Shown here: piece after piece, positions 1 to 4,237 of the stretch
Layout of the letters: the number at the start of each line of letters is the position of its first letter
How positions within the stretch are numbered: the stretch's first letter is position 1
NCBI GenBank assembly: GCA_947454285.1
Contig: CANGJO010000059.1
Coordinates: forward strand, 1 to 6,036
Length of the DNA stretch: 6,036 nt
Reading direction: 5' to 3'
Source of the DNA: Microbacteriaceae bacterium
GTDB taxonomy: Bacteria; Actinomycetota; Actinomycetes; Actinomycetales; Microbacteriaceae
Notes under the pieces: model-generated
Databases searched by the model: none
Seen by the model: only the letters and a program-made list of their open reading frames with translations
What the model was told of the DNA's origin: nothing
Position numbers and translations under genes: made by a program

Positions 1-281
1 ATTACCAAACCGTAGGTGTTGATCATTAACCAAAGTTTGCGACGACCAGCTTCATCGGAACGACGACCGATAACCGGAGCGGTTAGAGCAAGCAGGATTC
101 CGGCGATGGCGGTGGTCCAGCCCAAGGCAACATCGGGGTTCTGATTTGCCGTGGCTACGGTTCCGGCCAGATAGACCGGAAAGATGAAGGTCTGCATGAG
201 GGTGGGGTAGGGCTGCTGTGCCCAGTCCCAGAGGGCCCAGGCGAAGGTTCCACGGATTTTGGTCTTAGCTTCTTTGCTCAT
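1..281 (-). CDS. MFS transporter, Atg22/UMF1-like family, N-terminal part (runs off left edge)
   Basis: The first 93 codons of a membrane transporter gene, cut by the window edge. The protein begins MSKEAKTKIRGTFAWALWDW. The stretch WALWDWAQQPYPTL (about residues 15-28) resembles the start of the Atg22/UMF1 branch of the major facilitator superfamily, where a W-x-x-Y/W-D-W/F-A pattern followed by a Y-x-T segment in the first membrane helix is typical. Helix 1 spans about residues 12-40 and helix 2 about 53-71. They are followed by the cytoplasmic MFS loop motif GRRSDEAGRRK at residues 72-82, matching the GxxxDxxGRRK pattern between helices 2 and 3. The start at 281 is chosen because it is the only ATG that opens this frame; the ATG ten bases upstream is out of frame. 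Its Shine-Dalgarno is weak (an AGG close to the start). The substrate cannot be told. It is divergent from dnaK and shares a control region holding HAIR operators. Confidence 0.85.
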   Translation of the reverse strand, partial: MSKEAKTKIRGTFAWALWDWAQQPYPTLMQTFIFPVYLAGTVATANQNPDVALGWTTAIAGILLALTAPVIGRRSDEAGRRKLWLMINTYGLV

Positions 282-307
282 GCCTAAACATTACTGTTTT
301 GAAGTAA

Positions 308-336
308 ATCTGAGAGTTAACTGAAAGTTGAGTCAA
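308..336 (-). promoter_or_regulatory. possible leftward promoter of the MFS gene
   Basis: Read on the minus strand, TTGACT (336 to 331) matches the -35 consensus in five of six bases. Seventeen bases later comes TCAGAT (313 to 308), a weak -10 matching three of six. Transcription would begin about 20 bases before the MFS start codon. The -35 lies inside the left HAIR operator (326-348), so a repressor bound there would block it. The -10 is poor, so this is a suggestion only. Confidence 0.3.
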
Positions 337-348
337 GTTGGCTCAACT
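326..348. promoter_or_regulatory. HAIR operator 1 (HspR binding site)
   Basis: GTTGAGT-N7-GCTCAAC at 327-347 is a variant of the HspR operator HAIR (consensus CTTGAGT-N7-ACTCAAG). The perfect inverted repeat is AGTTGAG (326-332) and CTCAACT (342-348), 7 bp per arm with a 9-base spacer. It lies just upstream of the dnaK -35 box (352-357), and between dnaK and the divergent MFS gene. HspR, the expected ligand, is encoded by the fourth gene of this operon. Binding is inferred from the motif. Confidence 0.87.
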
Positions 349-351
349 ATC

Positions 352-380
352 TTGACAAGCCTCGGCCGTCATGTGAAACT
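352..380 (+). promoter_or_regulatory. dnaK operon promoter
   Basis: A perfect -35 hexamer TTGACA (352-357) is followed after 17 bases by GAAACT (375-380), a -10 with three of six matches. A TGT triplet at 372-374 supplies an extended -10 TG one base upstream of the hexamer. The expected start of transcription is near 386-388, giving a leader of roughly 70 bases. The promoter sits between the two HAIR operators, and the right one overlaps the end of the -10 and the start point. This fits a housekeeping-sigma promoter held down by HspR. The start point is inferred. Confidence 0.65.
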
Positions 381-401
381 TGAGTCAAATCGGCTCAAGT
401 T
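377..401. promoter_or_regulatory. HAIR operator 2 (HspR binding site)
   Basis: CTTGAGT-N7-GCTCAAG at 379-399 differs from the HAIR consensus arms at one base. The inverted repeat extends to 8 bp per arm: AACTTGAG (377-384) and CTCAAGTT (394-401), with a 9-base spacer. It covers the last bases of the proposed -10 and the expected transcription start, so bound HspR should exclude RNA polymerase. It agrees with operator 1 at 17 of 21 positions, spacer included. Confidence 0.92.
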
Positions 402-441
402 GGGCCATATTTGGACAAAATCGGGCCCAAAAGGCCCAAAA
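400..441 (+). other. dnaK leader: 9-bp tandem repeat able to form alternative hairpins
   Basis: GGCCCAAAA occurs twice in tandem at 424-432 and 433-441. TTGGGCC at 400-406 is complementary to GGCCCAA in either copy (424-430 or 433-439), so the leader RNA can form a 7-bp GC-rich stem with a loop of 17 or 26 bases. The second choice ends just before the dnaK ribosome binding site (443-448). Whether this tunes translation or temperature response is unknown. The pairing is seen in the sequence; a role is not shown. Confidence 0.4.
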
Positions 442-442
442 G

Positions 443-448
443 AAGGAG
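443..448 (+). promoter_or_regulatory. dnaK ribosome binding site
   Basis: AAGGAG seven bases before the ATG at 456. It fixes the dnaK start there rather than at the in-frame TTG at 411, which would add 15 basic residues that DnaK proteins do not have and would place the ribosome binding site inside the gene. Confidence 0.9.
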
Positions 449-455
449 AAACACA

Positions 456-2285
456 ATGGCACGTGCAGTAGGTATTGACCTAGGTACCACCAACAGCGCA
501 GTTTCTGTGCTTGAGGGTGGAGAACCAACTGTTATCGCAAACGCTGAGGGTTTCCGCACCACACCATCTATCGTGGCTTTCACCAAAGATGGCGAAGTTC
601 TAGTGGGCGAGACCGCTAAGCGCCAGGCAGTTACCAACGTTGACCGCACCATTGCATCGGTGAAGCGTCACATGGGTACCGACTGGACTTTCAACGTAGA
701 CGACAAGAAGCACACCCCGCAGGAGATCAGCGCTCGTATTTTGGCGAAGCTAAAGCGCGATGCTGAGACCTACCTTGGCGAGGCTGTTACCGATGCCGTT
801 ATTACTGTTCCTGCTTACTTCAATGACGCTGAGCGTCAGGCAACTAAGGATGCCGGTGAAATCGCAGGTCTAAACGTTCTACGTATTATCAACGAGCCAA
901 CCGCAGCTGCACTTGCTTACGGTTTGGACAAGGGTAAAGAAGACGAACTAATTCTTGTATTCGACCTTGGTGGTGGAACATTCGATGTTTCACTTCTTGA
1001 GGTTGGTAAGGACGAGGGCTTCTCAACTATTCAGGTTCGCGCAACATCGGGTGACAACCGCCTTGGTGGAGACGACTGGGATCAGCGCATCGTTGATCAC
1101 CTTGTTAAGAAGTTCAAGGAAACCTCTGGCGTTGACGTATCGAAAGACAAGATTGCACTTCAGCGTTTGAAGGAAGCAGCGGAGCAGGCGAAGAAGGAAT
1201 TGTCACAGAGCATGTCGGCAAACATTCAGTTGCCATACCTATCTCTAACTGAGAACGGTCCAGCAAACTTGGATGAGACATTGACTCGTGCACAGTTCGA
1301 GCAGATGACAAACGATTTGCTTGAGCGCACTCGCAAGCCATTCAACGATGTAATCAAGGAAGCCGGCGTGAAGGTTGGCGACATTGCACACGTTGTTCTT
1401 GTTGGTGGTTCAACTCGTATGCCTGCAGTTAGCGAACTTGTTAAGTCACTAACCGGTGGACGCGAACCAAATAAGGGTGTTAACCCTGATGAAGTTGTTG
1501 CAGTTGGTGCATCGCTTCAGGCTGGTGTTCTAAAGGGTGAGCGTAAGGACGTTCTTCTTATTGACGTGACTCCACTGTCACTTGGTATTGAAACCAAGGG
1601 TGGCATCATGACTAAGTTGATCGAGCGCAACACTGCGATTCCAACCAAGCGTTCTGAGACATTCACAACTGCAGATGACAACCAGCCATCGGTGTCTATT
1701 CAGGTTTACCAGGGTGAACGTGAATTCGTTCGCGACAACAAGTCACTTGGAAACTTTGACCTAAGCGGCATCGCACCAGCTCCACGCGGTGTGCCACAGA
1801 TTGAAGTTACTTTTGACATCGACGCGAACGGTATCGTGCACGTTTCTGCAAAGGACAAGGGAACTGGTAAGGAAGCATCTGTAACCATCACCGGTGGTTC
1901 ATCTCTTTCAAAGGAAGACATCGAGCGCATGGTTCGCGAAGGTGAAGAGCACGCTGCTGAAGACAAGAAGCGTCGCGAAGAAGCCGACACTCGCAACCAG
2001 GCAGAGGGTCTTGTTTACCAGATCGAAAAGTTGATCAAAGAGAACGACGAGAAGCTACCTGAGGACGTTAAGTCTTCAGTACAGGCAGACGTTGACGCTT
2101 TGAAGACTGCACTTGCTGGTGAAGACTTTGATGCAATCAAGAGCGCATTCGAAACACTAAACGCATCACAGCAGAAGTTGGGCGAGGCAATCTATGCAGC
2201 GCAGCCAGCTGAAGGCGAAGCAGCGGCAGAGGCTAACACCGAAGACGTTGTTGACGCAGAAGTTGTTGATGAGGAAACCAAGTAA
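456..2285 (+). CDS. dnaK: molecular chaperone DnaK (Hsp70)
   Basis: A 609-residue cytosolic Hsp70 that binds unfolded peptides in ATP-driven cycles with DnaJ and GrpE. The start MARAVGIDLGTTNSAV is the usual actinobacterial one, with the first Hsp70 signature at 7-14. The second, DLGGGTFDV, is at 170-178, and the third, VVLVGGSTRMP, at 313-323. The hydrophobic linker (DVLLI, about 365-369) leads into the substrate-binding domain, which opens DVTPLSLGIE at 370-379. A helical lid follows (about 480-580), then an acidic tail ending DAEVVDEETK, as in most bacterial DnaK. The insertion of about two dozen residues in the nucleotide-binding domain of proteobacterial DnaK is absent, as expected for Gram-positives. 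There is no cysteine. Codon use is strongly biased (GCA/GCT, AAG, GAC, AAC), fitting high expression. First gene of the operon, under two HAIR sites; it probably also acts as HspR co-repressor, as known in Streptomyces. Confidence 0.99.
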   Translation: MARAVGIDLGTTNSAVSVLEGGEPTVIANAEGFRTTPSIVAFTKDGEVLVGETAKRQAVTNVDRTIASVKRHMGTDWTFNVDDKKHTPQEISARILAKLKRDAETYLGEAVTDAVITVPAYFNDAERQATKDAGEIAGLNVLRIINEPTAAALAYGLDKGKEDELILVFDLGGGTFDVSLLEVGKDEGFSTIQVRATSGDNRLGGDDWDQRIVDHLVKKFKETSGVDVSKDKIALQRLKEAAEQAKKELSQSMSANIQLPYLSLTENGPANLDETLTRAQFEQMTNDLLERTRKPFNDVIKEAGVKVGDIAHVVLVGGSTRMPAVSELVKSLTGGREPNKGVNPDEVVAVGASLQAGVLKGERKDVLLIDVTPLSLGIETKGGIMTKLIERNTAIPTKRSETFTTADDNQPSVSIQVYQGEREFVRDNKSLGNFDLSGIAPAPRGVPQIEVTFDIDANGIVHVSAKDKGTGKEASVTITGGSSLSKEDIERMVREGEEHAAEDKKRREEADTRNQAEGLVYQIEKLIKENDEKLPEDVKSSVQADVDALKTALAGEDFDAIKSAFETLNASQQKLGEAIYAAQPAEGEAAAEANTEDVVDAEVVDEETK

Positions 2286-2842
2286 TGCCTGAGGAGTTCC
2301 AGCAGGAATCTGCCCAGGAGAACACCGGCTCGGAGGAGACCCAGTCTCCTTCACCGGATTCCCCTGCGGCAGAAACTGATGAGATCGACGCAGCACTGGC
2401 TGACCTGGTCGACGACCTAGGTCCACAGAGCAAAGAAGCTGAGTTGCTCGCTGATCTACAGCGTCTGCAGGCAGAGTTTGTGAACTACAAAGCACGCGTT
2501 GAGCGTGACCGCGATGTTGCACGTAGTGCCGCGATTGCAGAAGTTTTGCGCGCGGTGCTACCTGCACTCGACGACTTGACTCGTGCCGAAGCTCACGGTG
2601 ACCTTGAGGGCTCACCGTTTGCTGCGGTGGTTACCAAATTGCGCAATGCTGGTGACAAGTTTGGATTGAAGCAGTTCGCCGAAAAGGGTGACAAGTTTGA
2701 TCCAGAAATTCACAACGCTCTAGTGCAGACTCCAAATGCAGAAGTTACCGAAAACGTAATTGCAGACGTAGTAGAGCCGGGCTACATGCTTGGTGAACGA
2801 CTACTGCGCCCGGCAATGGTTGCAGTTTTCATTCCAGCTTAA
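2285..2842 (+). CDS. grpE: nucleotide exchange factor GrpE
   Basis: A 185-residue GrpE, the cytosolic dimer that releases ADP from DnaK. The first 50 or so residues are acidic, Ser/Pro/Glu-rich and probably disordered. The long coiled-coil helix follows (about 52-85, with LQAEFVNYKARVERD), then the helical pair with PALDDLTRAE. The compact beta-rich head that contacts DnaK contains FDPEIHNAL and closes with VVEPGYMLGERLLRPAMVAV, the family signature. The length is normal for actinobacteria. Its ATG shares one base with the dnaK stop (TAATG), and a GAGG sits about ten bases upstream within dnaK, so translation is probably coupled to dnaK, which would hold the proteins in a steady ratio. No cysteine. 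Confidence 0.98.
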   Translation: MPEEFQQESAQENTGSEETQSPSPDSPAAETDEIDAALADLVDDLGPQSKEAELLADLQRLQAEFVNYKARVERDRDVARSAAIAEVLRAVLPALDDLTRAEAHGDLEGSPFAAVVTKLRNAGDKFGLKQFAEKGDKFDPEIHNALVQTPNAEVTENVIADVVEPGYMLGERLLRPAMVAVFIPA

Positions 2843-2857
2843 GAAAGTTTTTGACTG

Positions 2858-3781
2858 ATGGCATCTAACGATTGGTTCGACAAGGACTTTTATAAAGTTC
2901 TTGGCGTATCTAAAGATGTGTCAGAAGCTGAACTGAAGAAGACCTATCGCAAGCTCTCGCGCAAATATCATCCCGATACAAATCCGGGCGATGCAAAAGC
3001 GGAAGCGAAGTTCAAAGAAATTAGCGAGGCCTATTCGGTTCTCTCTGACTCTAAAGAACGTGCAGAGTACGACCAGATGCGCGCAATGGGACCTGGACCA
3101 AGATTTAATCCAGGTGCCGGTGGCGGTCAGGGATTCCCTGGCGGTTTCAATGGCGGCAACATGGGCGGCGCAGGATTTGAAGATGTGTTTGCCAACTTGT
3201 TTGGTGGCGGTGGATTCAATCGCGGACCACAACGCGGTGCCGACTTAACCATGAGCACAACTCTTGACTTTATTGATGGAGTTAAAGGAACACAGCTTAA
3301 GGTTCGTCTTGGTAGCGGTGAAACCACAATCAAGATTCCTGCCGGTGTGCAAGATGGCCAGAAAATTAAAATCGCAGGCAAAGGACAAGCTTCACCTAAC
3401 GGTGGTCCTGCCGGTGATCTAATTATTTCTGTAACTGTAAAACCACACCCGGTGTTTACTCGCGATGGCAACAACTTGCGCGTAACCGTGCCAGTTACTT
3501 TCACTGAGGCAGTCCTTGGTGCAACTATTCAGGTTCCAACTCTTGGTGGCGAGCCGGTGAAACTTAAGGTTGCACCGGGTACACCAAACGGACGAGTGCT
3601 TCGCGTCAAGGGCCGCGGTGTTGTAACCGCAAAGGCCGAGGGAGACCTTCTTGCCACGGTTGAAATTGCCGTGCCATCTCACGTGAGCGAAAAGGCAAAG
3701 AAGGCGCTTGAGGCCTTCGAAGAGTTGTTGCCAGAAGCTGATCCACGTGAAGACCTACTTAATAAGGCTGGACTCCTTTAA
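2858..3781 (+). CDS. dnaJ: J-domain co-chaperone DnaJ without zinc finger (class B / CbpA-like)
   Basis: A 307-residue J-protein that hands substrates to DnaK and stimulates its ATPase. The J domain spans about 10-75, with the essential HPD at 38-40 between basic helix II (KKTYRKLSRKYH) and helix III. A Gly/Phe/Asn-rich linker runs about 78-126 and includes the FEDVFANLFGGGG segment typical of DnaJ. The two C-terminal beta-sandwich domains follow (about 127-290), with GQKIKIAGKG and HPVF (197-200). The four CxxCxGxG repeats of classical DnaJ (about 370-380 residues) are missing; the protein contains no cysteine. It is therefore class B in layout although it sits in the dnaK operon. Actinobacteria often carry a second, zinc-finger DnaJ beside hrcA, not visible here. 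The start is 15 bases after grpE, with only a weak purine-rich Shine-Dalgarno (GAAAG, 2843-2847), suggesting coupled translation. Confidence 0.95.
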   Translation: MASNDWFDKDFYKVLGVSKDVSEAELKKTYRKLSRKYHPDTNPGDAKAEAKFKEISEAYSVLSDSKERAEYDQMRAMGPGPRFNPGAGGGQGFPGGFNGGNMGGAGFEDVFANLFGGGGFNRGPQRGADLTMSTTLDFIDGVKGTQLKVRLGSGETTIKIPAGVQDGQKIKIAGKGQASPNGGPAGDLIISVTVKPHPVFTRDGNNLRVTVPVTFTEAVLGATIQVPTLGGEPVKLKVAPGTPNGRVLRVKGRGVVTAKAEGDLLATVEIAVPSHVSEKAKKALEAFEELLPEADPREDLLNKAGLL

Positions 3782-3791
3782 TAGGAGGTGA
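3773..3791 (+). promoter_or_regulatory. hspR ribosome binding site in a small hairpin
   Basis: AGGAGGTGA at 3783-3791 is a near-perfect match to the 16S rRNA tail, with AGGAGG ending six bases before the hspR ATG at 3795. CTCCT (3773-3777), in the last codons of dnaJ, can pair with AGGAG (3783-3787) across a five-base loop that holds most of the dnaJ stop codon (3779-3781). A ribosome finishing dnaJ would open this stem, so hspR translation may depend on dnaJ translation. The binding site is certain; the hairpin's role is inferred. Confidence 0.75.
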
Positions 3792-3794
3792 CTC

Positions 3795-4208
3795 ATGGAA
3801 GACCTCAACGAAAATACGCCGCTGTTTGCCATTGGTGTTGCCGCTGAATTGGCCATGATGCACCCGCAGACCCTGCGCGATTACGACCGTCTTGGTCTGG
3901 TTGTGCCGGGTCGAACCGGCGGCCAAAGTCGCCGCTACACGATGCGAAATGTGGCCCAGCTTCGCGAGATCGCCAGGCTTTCGGCCGAGGGTGTGAGTCT
4001 TGAGGGGATCAAGCGCATTCTTGAGCTTGAAAACGCCAATTCAGAGCTTGCCCAGCGGGTTCGAGACCTAGAACAGGCCCTTGCCAACGAGCTAATGAAC
4101 CGGCCGGGAGCCCGAATATTCGCTGCAGGTGACATGGGCGTTGAGTCCATCGCGAGGGGCAAGAGGCCAGCACGCCATACCGAAATCGTGGTTTATCGCG
4201 GCAGATAA
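3795..4208 (+). CDS. hspR: heat shock repressor HspR (MerR-type)
   Basis: A 137-residue DNA-binding repressor of chaperone genes. The N-terminal winged helix-turn-helix of the MerR type spans about 11-77: FAIGVAAELAMMHPQTLRDYDRLGLV (11-36) contains the recognition helix, the wing has GGQSRRYT (42-49), and the second helical pair ends in EGVSLEGIKRIL. A coiled coil (about 76-101, ELENANSELAQRVRDLEQAL) probably makes the dimer. The short tail TEIVVYRGR (129-137) corresponds to the hydrophobic-basic ending TALVVWKPRR of Mycobacterium HspR. In Streptomyces and Mycobacterium HspR binds HAIR sites with DnaK as co-repressor; two such sites precede this operon, so autoregulation is expected. The gene starts 13 bases after the dnaJ stop. 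Its codon use (11 of 16 alanines GCC) differs from dnaK, as expected for a weakly expressed regulator. No cysteine. Confidence 0.95.
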   Translation: MEDLNENTPLFAIGVAAELAMMHPQTLRDYDRLGLVVPGRTGGQSRRYTMRNVAQLREIARLSAEGVSLEGIKRILELENANSELAQRVRDLEQALANELMNRPGARIFAAGDMGVESIARGKRPARHTEIVVYRGR

Positions 4209-4217
4209 ACTTTCGGT
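4179..4217 (+). other. bulged long hairpin at the end of hspR
   Basis: ACCGAAA (4179-4185) pairs with TTTCGGT (4211-4217), and GTTTATC (4191-4197) pairs with GATAAAC (4204-4210). This gives a 14-bp stem with a one-sided five-base bulge (4186-4190) and a six-base loop. The 5' half encodes the conserved HspR tail, and the 3' half contains the hspR stop and ends two bases before the channel ATG. No run of T follows, so it is not a classical intrinsic terminator. It could be an attenuator, a processing or stability element, or a translation-coupling structure. Confidence 0.6.
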
Positions 4218-4237
4218 TATGTCTAAAAACACCGAAA
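4211..4237 (+). other. alternative hairpin with the channel start codon in its loop
   Basis: The same TTTCGGT (4211-4217) can instead pair with a second ACCGAAA at 4231-4237, giving a 7-bp stem with a 13-base loop that contains the channel ATG (4219-4221). It cannot coexist with the hairpin at 4179-4217, which uses the same strand. The pairing is visible; a switch is only inferred. Confidence 0.45.

Noticed and set aside
411..455. In-frame TTG start 15 codons upstream of dnaK
   Set aside because: It would add a basic leader unknown in DnaK and bury the AAGGAG ribosome binding site. The MARAVGIDLGTTNS start is the conserved one.
282..455. CIRCE operator (HrcA site)
   Set aside because: No TTAGCACTC-N9-GAGTGCTAA or close variant is present. 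The inverted repeats here are HAIR type and the operon carries hspR.
2166..2615. 149-codon open frame on the minus strand across the dnaK/grpE junction
   Set aside because: It overlaps two certain genes, has no recognisable domain and is rich in Arg/Gln/Ser/Leu as expected from antisense reading.
4179..4217. Intrinsic terminator ending the heat-shock operon
   Set aside because: The stem is long, but no T run follows and the next gene starts two bases later. Kept as a structure of unknown role, not called a terminator.
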